Below are positions 17,861 through 26,598 of a stretch of 64,000 nt of DNA, in pieces. Each line of letters begins with the position of its first letter. The stretch's first letter is position 1. A program made the position numbers and the translations under genes. Source of the stretch: Kordia sp965224175 (GTDB lineage Bacteria > Bacteroidota > Bacteroidia > Flavobacteriales > Flavobacteriaceae); NCBI RefSeq assembly GCF_965224175.1, contig NZ_OZ245041.1, positions 620,001 to 684,000 of the forward strand, read 5' to 3'. Under the pieces are notes generated by a model. It was not told where the DNA came from. It was given only the letters and a program-made list of their open reading frames with translations, and searched no databases.

Positions 17861-18038
17861 AATTTTCTTATTTTATGTTGACTAAAGATATAGCATAACC
17901 TATGTTTACAATCTTAAAGATGACAAACACAACAATTAAATGATGAAACTATTTCGTCATTGATATCTTGCTTTTGTAAAGAATTTATGGTGATTTGTAT
18001 TTATAGATGGTATCTTTATTTTTTTAATAAAAGAGTGT

Positions 18039-19031
18039 ATGATTAAGAAATCATTGAAGCATACTATTCTCCTTAATATAGGAGCCTTTTTATTGGTTTT
18101 TGTACTCGAAACATTGAGTAATTTGTTTTTTAAAGATAATTTTGAAACTGATTATTCTTTTTACCTACATGGACTTGATTATACTTTTATGATTATGGGC
18201 TTTATTTGGGTAAATCATTTTGTCCTTATTCCGTTTTTTTTAGATAAGAAACGATATTTTGTATATATAATACTACTAATAGGAAGCATAATTATTTTTT
18301 CTTATTTAAAAACAAATAATTGGTCTGGTACTTCTAAAATATCCTTCTTTCTGCTCTATACAACTGGAGCTGGTATGGCTGTTTTTTTCGTAAGGAGAAA
18401 TATACTTATCCAAAAGGAAAATGATGAGAAAGAAAAGTTGCAAAAAGAGATGGAGCTTACTTATTTAAAAGAACAGGTAAATCCTCATTTTTTGTTTAAT
18501 TCATTGAATAGTATTTATGCGTTGGCTAGACAGCAATCGCCAGAAACTCCAGATCTTGTAATGCAACTCTCTGAGTTAATGAGGTATCAATTGGAGAGTT
18601 CTAAAAAAGACACTGTTCTATTAAAAGAAGAGCTTGAATTTATTGAAAATTATTTGTTACTTGAAGAAAAAAGACTAAGTAAACGTTGTACTGTTGAGTT
18701 TTTAATTGAAGGCGATTTAATAGGTTTAAGAATAGCACCAATGTTACTCATTCCTTTTGTAGAGAATGCTGTTAAACATGGAGCTCAAAGTACGAATGAA
18801 CAAAGTACTATTGATATTTCTGCCTCCATAAAGAATACTACGCTTCATTTTTGTGTAGTTAATTCAAAACCTTCTATGGTTTCTGAATCGAACAGAAAAG
18901 GAATGGGACTTGAAAACGTAAGAAGACGTTTAAATCTATTACATCTTGATTCACATGTATTAGAAATTGACGATAAAGAGCAGCTATATCGTGTAAATTT
19001 AGCTATTGATTTAACAAGTTTAAAATATTAA
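18039..19031 (+). CDS. LytS-type sensor histidine kinase
   Basis: A 330-residue kinase with four membrane helices (about 8-30, 46-67, 73-90, 101-118) and a short coiled coil. The His_kinase box KEQVNPHFLFNSLNS carries phosphoacceptor His150, and the ATPase domain has IPFVENAVKHG and GMGLENVRRRLNLL. It is followed 9 bp later by a LytTR response regulator and is divergent from the beta-lactamase-fold gene pair. A control link between the pair and the hydrolases is possible from the arrangement only. Confidence 0.94.
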   Translation: MIKKSLKHTILLNIGAFLLVFVLETLSNLFFKDNFETDYSFYLHGLDYTFMIMGFIWVNHFVLIPFFLDKKRYFVYIILLIGSIIIFSYLKTNNWSGTSKISFFLLYTTGAGMAVFFVRRNILIQKENDEKEKLQKEMELTYLKEQVNPHFLFNSLNSIYALARQQSPETPDLVMQLSELMRYQLESSKKDTVLLKEELEFIENYLLLEEKRLSKRCTVEFLIEGDLIGLRIAPMLLIPFVENAVKHGAQSTNEQSTIDISASIKNTTLHFCVVNSKPSMVSESNRKGMGLENVRRRLNLLHLDSHVLEIDDKEQLYRVNLAIDLTSLKY

Positions 19032-19040
19032 AATAAAGTA

Positions 19041-19736
19041 ATGATTAAAGTTGGTATTGTTGATGATGAAGCACTTGCACGTAAAGTGTTAGAAGATTAT
19101 TGTTCTAAAATAGACAACTTCGAATTAGTTATCAGCACAGGAAATCCAATCGAATTTATCAATTTTACGCAGCAAAATGAAATTGGACTTATTTTTCTTG
19201 ATATCGAAATGCCTGAACTTAATGGTATGGAAGTTTTACGTTCTATGATAAAACCACCAAAAGTTATTTTAACTACTGCTTATTCTGAGTATGCATTAGA
19301 AAGTTATAATTACGGTGTTGTAGATTATTTATTGAAACCTATAAAGCTTGAACGCTTTTTAAAAGCAATCAACAAAGTTTCAGCTTCAAACATAATAGAG
19401 ACTAAAAAAAATACTGTTACAGAAGAACTTCAAATAAAGCATGATGGCATGCCAGTTAATGTTTCTTTTAATTCGATTTTATACATTCAGAGTTTTGGAA
19501 ATTATTTAAAAATATTTACCGATTCTAGAATGTACCTGATCTCTGAAACACTCATTAATATCACTACATTATTATCAGAAAACTTCCAACGTACACATAA
19601 ATCATACATTGCCAATTTAAGTAGAGTTTCAAAAGTGAGCAAAACCAATGTAGCAATTGAAGACAAAAAAGTGCCTGTAAGTGCTATGTATAAGGTTGTT
19701 GTTTTTAAAAAATTGGAAGCTTTAGCTAAAGTATAA
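19041..19736 (+). CDS. LytTR-family response regulator
   Basis: A 231-residue regulator with a receiver domain (residues 2-118; DDE at 8-10, phosphoacceptor Asp54 in FLDIEMPELNG, LKPIK near 105) and a LytTR domain (about 130-228) with YIQSFGNYLKIF and the FQRTHKSYIANL signature. It is the partner of the kinase 9 bp upstream. Confidence 0.95.
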   Translation: MIKVGIVDDEALARKVLEDYCSKIDNFELVISTGNPIEFINFTQQNEIGLIFLDIEMPELNGMEVLRSMIKPPKVILTTAYSEYALESYNYGVVDYLLKPIKLERFLKAINKVSASNIIETKKNTVTEELQIKHDGMPVNVSFNSILYIQSFGNYLKIFTDSRMYLISETLINITTLLSENFQRTHKSYIANLSRVSKVSKTNVAIEDKKVPVSAMYKVVVFKKLEALAKV

Positions 19737-20034
19737 AATGCTCACTTAAATTCTGAATCATTCCACTTTCCTACTATATTTCTAATTTACGAAACGTAGA
19801 CATCGTTTTTGTAAAAAGTAACCCAACACCAATTTCATTAAGAAACTTTTAGCAATCACTTTTTTAGAAAAGAAAGAAAAGTAGATATATTTACACGCTT
19901 GTTTTTTAGAAATGCTACTTGATAGTATTGCTACAGATTTCATACAGAACGAAATATTTTATAATTACTGTCGTTATCATTGCATCTTTAAAAAAGACAG
20001 ATTAAATACAAAACCTAACTAACTCCTCTAAAGA

Positions 20035-21114
20035 TTGAGTATAGCCATATTAAATGTTGCCATTCTTGCTAGCGCAATAGTAGGATATTTTATAAGTATC
20101 TCATTAGTCACCATATCTTTTTATAAAAGTCGGGCAAATAATTACCTTTCTTTAGCATTATTTCTGCTTACTAGCTTCACATTATTGGGAAGTATTGGTA
20201 TAGAAGATACTATTTTAGAATTTTTAAACAACCCAACATTAGAATATGTATTTGCAGTTACATTATTTACATATTTTTTAATTCAGATTGAAAATGTATT
20301 GCTTACAAAAAATTGGTATAAATGGTTGTATCTACCTTTTGTATGTTCCTTGGTGATAGAAACTCTTGTTTTTTTTTATGATCTAAATTTAGATGATTTA
20401 GTATTGCTTTTCTTGGATAATTCTTCCTTTGTTTTTAATCTATTTTTAATCTTTTGGGGAAGAAATCTTATAAAGAAATCGTCTGTTTCAAGTGATAAAA
20501 AACACTGGTTATTACGATTAAACTTTTTCTTTATTTTCATAATGATCATGTGGTTTATATCAAGTGTAGAGTTTTACCTTTTTGAATCAGAATATTTTAC
20601 AGCTTTGTTGTTGATGACACTTTCCTTTTTTTCATGGTGGATTTTATACTATGGAGTATTTAAATTACAGTTAATCATCCAAAAAGAGGAAATTCACAGA
20701 TATTTAGTAGCAAAGAAAATGAAGGTAAATCTGCAAACACCTAAAAAAGTAGATCACAATAGAGCATCAAAAGTATTAACAGAATTGTATCGTTTGATGC
20801 AAGAAGAAGAATTGTATAAAAATCCACTCTTAAGCAGGTTAGATTTAGCCAATCGGTTAAATATTAGTGAAGGATATCTATCAAAAATTATAAATCAAGA
20901 AACGGATAAAAGTGTAATTCAATTTGTAAATACATATCGTGTGGAATCTGCCAAAAATCTACTTCATGATTCTATGTTTAATAAATATTCTGTAGAAGCA
21001 ATTGGTATGGAAGCTGGTTTTAAATCCAAGAGTGCTTTTTACAAAACATTTAATACAAGCTTAGGAATGTCGCCAGGAGCTTACAGAAAGCTTCAAAAAC
21101 GTCCTGATTCGTAA
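20035..21114 (+). CDS. AraC-type regulator with N-terminal membrane domain
   Basis: A 359-residue protein. Residues 1-215 contain six to seven hydrophobic helices. The C-terminal AraC domain spans about 255-355 with two helix-turn-helix units (LDLANRLNISEGYLSKIINQ and VEAIGMEAGFKSKSAFYKTF). A stop codon lies two codons before the start and no in-frame ATG is near, so TTG 20035 is the best start. Such proteins sense a membrane or periplasmic signal and act on DNA from the membrane. The 298-bp region before it holds no clear gene. Confidence 0.88.
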   Translation: MSIAILNVAILASAIVGYFISISLVTISFYKSRANNYLSLALFLLTSFTLLGSIGIEDTILEFLNNPTLEYVFAVTLFTYFLIQIENVLLTKNWYKWLYLPFVCSLVIETLVFFYDLNLDDLVLLFLDNSSFVFNLFLIFWGRNLIKKSSVSSDKKHWLLRLNFFFIFIMIMWFISSVEFYLFESEYFTALLLMTLSFFSWWILYYGVFKLQLIIQKEEIHRYLVAKKMKVNLQTPKKVDHNRASKVLTELYRLMQEEELYKNPLLSRLDLANRLNISEGYLSKIINQETDKSVIQFVNTYRVESAKNLLHDSMFNKYSVEAIGMEAGFKSKSAFYKTFNTSLGMSPGAYRKLQKRPDS

Positions 21115-21187
21115 ACTAGCAACGTTTAAGCACTTCTTCCCTAGCAAAATCAGTCTTTTATTTTTTTGACAACTCTACTTTTACGAC

Positions 21188-21736
21188 ATGAATCAAAAAA
21201 ATATAAAAATGACAAAAGTAGTTTTTGCAACCTTATTCCTAATGAGTTCTTATATCGGATTTTCTCAAAATACAGATACAAAAGAAGCATCTGTAGAAAA
21301 ATCAGTTTTCGGTATTCAAACCGGATTGTTAGGTGTATGGATACACAATGAATTTAAAATTACAAATCAGATTGCCTTTCGTAGTGAAATCGGTTTGGCA
21401 GGTCCAAATTCAAACAATATACGACCTACATTCACTTTTGAACCTCGTTTGTATTACAATTTGAAAAATCGTTTAGAGAAAGGAAAAAGAATTGATGGAA
21501 ATAGCGGAGATTATATCTCACTAAAAACTCGATATCATCTTCATAGTACCAAAGCAGCTAGAGAATCCGATCTCTCGCATGTGTTAGCCGTTACTACTTG
21601 GGGAATGAGAAGAAATATTGGGAAACATTTTAATTATGAAGTCGGAATTGGTGGCGGACTTGGTTTTGACAAAAGCAATAGCGGAAATGTTCATTTTTCA
21701 TTCGATGCTTCGTTGCGAATTGGATATCGTTTTTAA
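21188..21736 (+). CDS. Secreted outer-membrane beta-barrel-like protein
   Basis: A 182-residue protein with a signal peptide. The segment MTKVVFATLFLMSSYIGFSQ (from residue 8) looks like the export signal, so either ATG 21188 or ATG 21209 may be used. The mature part alternates polar and aromatic or aliphatic residues (FGIQTGLLGVW, FNYEVGIGGGLGF, FSFDASLRIGYRF) and ends in Phe, as outer-membrane beta-barrels do. It probably forms a small eight-stranded barrel. Function unknown. Confidence 0.75.
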   Translation: MNQKNIKMTKVVFATLFLMSSYIGFSQNTDTKEASVEKSVFGIQTGLLGVWIHNEFKITNQIAFRSEIGLAGPNSNNIRPTFTFEPRLYYNLKNRLEKGKRIDGNSGDYISLKTRYHLHSTKAARESDLSHVLAVTTWGMRRNIGKHFNYEVGIGGGLGFDKSNSGNVHFSFDASLRIGYRF

Positions 21737-21842
21737 AAGCATTTTTAGCACTAACTTCCTCATATTAAAATAACTGCATTTTAAGGCTTTAAATTGTGAA
21801 TATTTATTCTTGTTTTTAAGGTTTTCACCTGAAAGGAAATTT

Positions 21843-21850
21843 TATATTTG
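21843..21850 (+). promoter_or_regulatory. -7 promoter box TATATTTG of the DUF4494 gene
   Basis: An exact TAnnTTTG match 23 bp before ATG 21874. No good -33 TTTG was found at the normal spacing. Confidence 0.55.
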
Positions 21851-21873
21851 GCATCCTTAAAACAAAAAAGATT

Positions 21874-22434
21874 ATGAGCGCAACTTGGTATGAATGCAAA
21901 GTAAAGTATAGAAAACTAGATGAAGTTACAGGTGAACAAAAACTAAAAACAGAACCGTTTTTGGTAGATGCTATTTCGTATACAGAAGCTGAAAGTAGAA
22001 TCACGGAAGAAATGGCAGCGTATTTAAGAGAAGGCGAAGAAATCAAAATTACTAATATTAAAGTCGCAAACTATGCAGAAATACATCCGTTTGAGAATTC
22101 AGACAGATGGTTTAAGTGTAAAGTTTCTTTGATTGCGTTTGATGAAGAAAGTGGAAAAGAACGTAAAACGAATCAGTATTTATTAATTCAAGGAAATGAT
22201 GTCAAAGAAGCGTATGAAAACACAATGAGTGCGATGAAAGATACGATGGCAGAATATACAATTCCGGCGATTTCAGAATCTCCAATCATGGATGTATTTC
22301 CTTATTTTACTGGTGAAGAAGAAAATACAAAACATTTAAAAAGATTTATGGAATTGAAAGATTCTGTGCCAGTACGTACTGATATGGATGAAGACTTAGA
22401 ACTAGCCGATATACTTGCTACCGAAGAAGAATAG
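21874..22434 (+). CDS. DUF4494 family protein
   Basis: A 186-residue cytosolic acidic protein that opens with WYECKVKYRKLDEVTGEQK and contains a second similar half (WFKCKVSLIAFDEESGKERK, about 80-100). This internal duplication is characteristic of DUF4494, widespread in Bacteroidota and of unknown function. Each half looks like an alpha/beta unit. It is monocistronic, with its own -7 box and a hairpin terminator. Confidence 0.88.
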   Translation: MSATWYECKVKYRKLDEVTGEQKLKTEPFLVDAISYTEAESRITEEMAAYLREGEEIKITNIKVANYAEIHPFENSDRWFKCKVSLIAFDEESGKERKTNQYLLIQGNDVKEAYENTMSAMKDTMAEYTIPAISESPIMDVFPYFTGEEENTKHLKRFMELKDSVPVRTDMDEDLELADILATEEE

Positions 22435-22464
22435 TTCTTTAACTTTAATCAAAAAAATAATATT

Positions 22465-22500
22465 AAACCTGAGCAATTCTAAATTTGTTCAGGTTTTTGT
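22465..22500 (+). terminator. Factor-independent terminator of the DUF4494 gene
   Basis: AAACCTGAGCAA (22465-22476) pairs with TTGTTCAGGTTT (22485-22496) with one G-U wobble, followed by a T run. It lies 30 bp after the stop codon. Confidence 0.8.
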
Positions 22501-22590
22501 TTTTAATGATGATTCTTACTTTCATAAACACATCAAACAACGCTAAATTTTTGAAAGTCATATATATTACCTATTTTGGTTTTTTATAAT

Positions 22591-24633
22591 ATGAATTTAT
22601 TCAAAAGTATTCTTCTGATTGATAAATGGCTTTCTGCTAAACAAAACATACAATTTGTATGCTGTTTAGTCTTCTTCCTATATGCAATTCCGAGTGTATT
22701 TGCTTCTACACAATCAAGAGAAATTCAAGTTTCTGAGATACAAAGTGTTGATTTTTATGAAGATAATGAAGTTGTTCTTGAAAATGATTGGGAATTTTAT
22801 TGGAATCAACTCATAACACCAGGAAATTTTACAACACAAGAGTACAAAAAGGTTTCGTTAAGTAATTGGACAAATTTTAAGCTTACAGAAACTGAAAAAT
22901 TACCATCTTTTGGATATGCTACCTATCGATTAAAAGTGTCGATTCCTGAAGAACGTCCTAATGTTTCCTTGTACATTCCTGCCGCATATGCTGCTTCTAA
23001 ATTATGGATTAACGGGAAATTTATTGATGAAATTGGACAGGTAGGAACTTCAAGAAAAACAACACTTCACAGACGTTATTCACAATTAGTTTCCTTAGAT
23101 GATCATGAAACAGAGTTCGAGATTGTAATACAAGTCGCCAACTTTTATCACAGTAAAGGCGGAATTAGTAAACCTTTGTTAATTGCATCAAGTAAATATC
23201 TTCAAGCAAAAAAGTCAAAACGAATTGTGGCAGATATGATTTTTATTGGTAGTCTGAGCTTTATAGGACTATTCTTTTTACTATTCTTTTTATTTTATTG
23301 GAATAAAGATCGTGCTGTACTCCATTTTGCCATTCTCTGTATTTCTCTTGCCTACATGGCGTTAAGTGATCGATACGCACCTTTTGCAGAACTCTTTGAA
23401 TCAGTAAGTTGGATCATGTTGACGAAGATTGAATATGTGTCATTATTTTTAGCCGGACTTATGGCGAGCCTATTTTTTAATACTATTTTCATTGACTTTA
23501 CACATAAAATATATTCTAAAATACTCGTGTATGGTTTTTATATACTGGCTTTGCTCGTTATTTTTCTACCAAGACCATACTTTACAAAGATAATAATGCC
23601 ATTTTTTATCTCAATGATTGTCAATTTGATCTATGTATTTTATGTAATCATTAGAGCAATCATAACTGGCGAACGTCAAAAATCAATTTTGCTTTTAGTA
23701 AGTATGTTGCTAGGTTCTATAGTATTTACAGCACATATCTTTCTATTTTTAGGCGAGAATGTCAATGCAATCGTATATGTAAACTTTGGCTATATTTTTA
23801 CATTTATATTGCTTTCTATGTTGTTAATGACACGCTTTTCGGATTCATTCCGTGAACTAGAAAAAGCGAAAGAATTTGCTCTTGAACAGAAGAAAGAGAT
23901 TTCATTAAAATCAAATGAACTTTCTAAGGTAAACCTAGAATTAAAAGAAAATTTACATCATCTAGAGAAAACAAATGCAGAGTTAGATAATTTTAATCAT
24001 ATTGTTTCTCACGATTTAAAAGCTCCTTTGGTAGCAATGCATACGTTAGTTTCTTTTATTGAAGAAGAACTTGATACAGCTCAAAATGAAGAAGTACAGC
24101 ATCATTTTCAAGCGCTTAAAGATAGAGCTTCCAAAATGTATGCAATGATTAATGGACTTTTAGAATATTCTAAAGTGACGAAAGGGCAAAAACGCAAAGA
24201 AACGTTCAGTATTAATGCTTTATTGAGCGAAATTGTCAATGTAATCAACACTCAAAAGAAGCATACGATCCATCTTCCCAAGCAAGACGCTGAAATTTAT
24301 GCTAATAAAATAGAGTTAGATCATGTTTTTCAAAATTTAATTTCGAATGCTATCAAGCATAACGACAAAGAGCATGCTATTATTGATGTTTCTTTTATAA
24401 AAGATGATGATGAATTTATATTTTCTATTCGTGATAACGGACCAGGAATAGAAACCAAATATCATAAAAAAATCTTTGAAATGTTTAGTCAGTTAAATCT
24501 TGATACAGAAATTGAAAGTACAGGAATTGGCTTATCGATTGTAAAAAAGATCATCTCTGAAAATCGTGGAATCATCACAGTTGAATCTGAAAAAGATGAA
24601 GGAACAACGATAAAATTTTCTTGGAAAGTATAG
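22591..24633 (+). CDS. 7TMR-DISM-type sensor histidine kinase
   Basis: I chose ATG 22591 (680 residues) over an upstream TTG at 22576. A signal-like hydrophobic segment (about 20-38) precedes an extracellular galactose-binding-like jelly roll (50-205; DWEFYWNQL, YRLKVSIP, LWINGKF). Seven membrane helices follow (215-415), then a coiled coil, a HisKA domain with His474 in NHIVSHDLKAPL, and an HATPase with NLISNAIKHN, DNGPGI and STGIGLSIVKKI. It is likely to sense an extracellular ligand, perhaps a carbohydrate. The regulator partner is not adjacent. Confidence 0.92.
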   Translation: MNLFKSILLIDKWLSAKQNIQFVCCLVFFLYAIPSVFASTQSREIQVSEIQSVDFYEDNEVVLENDWEFYWNQLITPGNFTTQEYKKVSLSNWTNFKLTETEKLPSFGYATYRLKVSIPEERPNVSLYIPAAYAASKLWINGKFIDEIGQVGTSRKTTLHRRYSQLVSLDDHETEFEIVIQVANFYHSKGGISKPLLIASSKYLQAKKSKRIVADMIFIGSLSFIGLFFLLFFLFYWNKDRAVLHFAILCISLAYMALSDRYAPFAELFESVSWIMLTKIEYVSLFLAGLMASLFFNTIFIDFTHKIYSKILVYGFYILALLVIFLPRPYFTKIIMPFFISMIVNLIYVFYVIIRAIITGERQKSILLLVSMLLGSIVFTAHIFLFLGENVNAIVYVNFGYIFTFILLSMLLMTRFSDSFRELEKAKEFALEQKKEISLKSNELSKVNLELKENLHHLEKTNAELDNFNHIVSHDLKAPLVAMHTLVSFIEEELDTAQNEEVQHHFQALKDRASKMYAMINGLLEYSKVTKGQKRKETFSINALLSEIVNVINTQKKHTIHLPKQDAEIYANKIELDHVFQNLISNAIKHNDKEHAIIDVSFIKDDDEFIFSIRDNGPGIETKYHKKIFEMFSQLNLDTEIESTGIGLSIVKKIISENRGIITVESEKDEGTTIKFSWKV

Positions 24634-24674
24634 AAATTAAATTTCAACTTATTTCCTAATTAATGTTGTCAGAA

Positions 24675-25562
24675 TTACTTTTTAGAAGTGATAAAATACA
24701 CGCCTATTAATAATATTGAAGCGGCTATTAAAGACTGTGTAGTTAATTGTTCATCTAATACATACCAACCCAAAAGCAATGCTACCACAGGATTTACATA
24801 TGAAGATGTAGCTACTTTTTCAGTAGAAACTTCTTTTAGTAAATAATTGAACGCAGTAAAGGCGACCAAACTTCCCAAAATGATCAGTAGAAACATAGAC
24901 CATTGTACATTTGTACTCCAGTTTAGCGGAGAACTCCATTCCTCTCCTATCACAAAACTTACAATGGATAGCATCACACAAGCAATTGCCATTTGATATC
25001 CAGTACTGATTAAATGATTTTTAGGTAAATCAGCTTTCGAAACAAATACACTCGCGTAACTCCAGCCAATTACACATGTAAAAATGAGTAAAACTCCAAT
25101 GAGTGTATCACCATTTGTTACCAACTCACGCTGACTGACCAATAAATACATTCCAAAAATTCCCAAAGCTACACCAATAATAGACTTAGGTTTCATTTTT
25201 TTATGATCAATAAAACGCATTAATAGTAATACAAATAATGGTTGTGTAGAAGCTAATAAAGCAGCAAAACCGCTATCAACATATTTCAAAGCCCATACAA
25301 AAAGTCCATTACCAGAAACCATGAATAAAAAGGCAACAAATACAGAATTTTTGAATTGTGATTTGGTAATACTTAACTTTTTACCTGAAATTATCGCAAT
25401 AGCAAATATTAAGGTACTTGCACATAGAAATCTGAACGAAGCCAAAAAAAATGCCGGCAGTTCAGTAACAGCAATTTTATTCCATAAATAGGTACTTCCC
25501 CAAATAATATAAATGGCAAAAAATGCTAGAATGATGAGAATTTTTGACGATTTTGGCTTCAT
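24675..25562 (-). CDS. EamA/DMT family transporter
   Basis: A 295-residue inner-membrane protein with ten predicted helices in two EamA repeats (about 8-140 and 150-292). Start ATG 25562 (MKPKSSKILIILAFFAIYII) is preferred over an in-frame TTG seven codons upstream. The first repeat has the typical IWGSTYLWNK and PAFFLASFRFL, and the second has LGWYVLDEQLTTQSL. These proteins export metabolites such as amino acids; the substrate is not predictable. It is convergent with the histidine kinase. Confidence 0.92.
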   Translation of the reverse strand: MKPKSSKILIILAFFAIYIIWGSTYLWNKIAVTELPAFFLASFRFLCASTLIFAIAIISGKKLSITKSQFKNSVFVAFLFMVSGNGLFVWALKYVDSGFAALLASTQPLFVLLLMRFIDHKKMKPKSIIGVALGIFGMYLLVSQRELVTNGDTLIGVLLIFTCVIGWSYASVFVSKADLPKNHLISTGYQMAIACVMLSIVSFVIGEEWSSPLNWSTNVQWSMFLLIILGSLVAFTAFNYLLKEVSTEKVATSSYVNPVVALLLGWYVLDEQLTTQSLIAASILLIGVYFITSKK

Positions 25563-25761
25563 GTACAAATGATAAAGTTGCAAATGTACGATCTTGTTTT
25601 CATTTTTAAATGATAATTTTAAACCTCTTTTAACGATGTTTGTTTTATCACAAATCTGTTGAAATTTGTATCTATGAATTGTTAAAAAAAGTGATTTTTA
25701 AGTTCATAAACGCAACCATTTTGCGAATGTCACATCTACTAAACAATTACATTATTTGTCT

Positions 25762-26577
25762 ATGAAAAAAATAGTTTACTCTTTTATTTGGTCTCTCATT
25801 TTATTTGGGAGTTGTACTTCTGATAATGACGTGCAGCCTTTGCCACTAATTGTACATCAAGGAAATATTATTTTAAAGTCACAAGCTGATGTTGATGCCA
25901 TTGGCGCACAAGGTTATAATGTGATTGATGGTTTTTTAAGTATCGGAGATCGTGCGTCTGATGATCATACACCAGTTCCTTCTGATATTACAGATTTGAC
26001 TCCTTTACAAACAATTATTAACGTCACACAACAAATTGAAATTCAAAATAATCCGATGTTAACTTCTTTAGATGGTTTGTCAAGTTTATCAGTTGTTGCT
26101 GGCTTTATCATGAATAATAATGAAAACATCACTTCTTTAGAAGGATTAGATCGATTGAAAACAATTTCTGGAAATTCATTTGTCATTGGGCAAGTTGTAT
26201 TGAATGGCGGCGTAATTTCGTTGTTTAATAATCCATCTTTGACTTCTATTGAAGCATTTGGTAGTATTTCATTACAATCATTGCATTTAGTTACAATTAA
26301 CAATTCAGGATTAACTTCTTTAGCAGGTTTAGAAACTATTGTCGGTATTTCTAACTTGAATATAGTTGATAATCCAAACCTAACGTCATTAGCTGCTTTA
26401 GAACGCTTATCAGCACTTGAAGACGGACTTTTTGTTTCTGGAAATACCATGCTGACAAATTATTGTTCTTTACAAACAGCTTTGGTAGACAATCCTGAAT
26501 TGCCTGTTTTTAATGTATTAGACAATCAATTTAATCCAACACTACAAAACATTATTGATGGAAATTGTAGTGAATAA
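25762..26577 (+). CDS. Lipoprotein with leucine-rich, receptor-L-like repeats
   Basis: A 271-residue lipoprotein; ATG 25762 is preferred over an upstream TTG. The lipobox is LFGSC (Cys18). The body consists of irregular repeats of the form NNxxLTSLxGLxxL (NPMLTSLDGLSSL, NENITSLEGLDRL, NSGLTSLAGLETI, NPNLTSLAALERL), typical of receptor-L-domain-like solenoids on Bacteroidota surfaces. It is probably a surface binding or adhesion protein. Convergent with the DUF5916 gene. Confidence 0.86.
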   Translation: MKKIVYSFIWSLILFGSCTSDNDVQPLPLIVHQGNIILKSQADVDAIGAQGYNVIDGFLSIGDRASDDHTPVPSDITDLTPLQTIINVTQQIEIQNNPMLTSLDGLSSLSVVAGFIMNNNENITSLEGLDRLKTISGNSFVIGQVVLNGGVISLFNNPSLTSIEAFGSISLQSLHLVTINNSGLTSLAGLETIVGISNLNIVDNPNLTSLAALERLSALEDGLFVSGNTMLTNYCSLQTALVDNPELPVFNVLDNQFNPTLQNIIDGNCSE

Positions 26578-26598
26578 TGATATCAAAAGTATGAATGT

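Noticed and set aside
19912..20022. 36-codon ORF before the AraC gene at 20035
   Set aside because: Short and unremarkable in composition, no motif, and not clearly linked to a neighbour; cannot be told from chance.
22570..22580. TATTTTG-like box before the 7TM histidine kinase, and the similar one near 8905
   Set aside because: Both lack one base of the TAnnTTTG spacing, so they were not listed as promoters.
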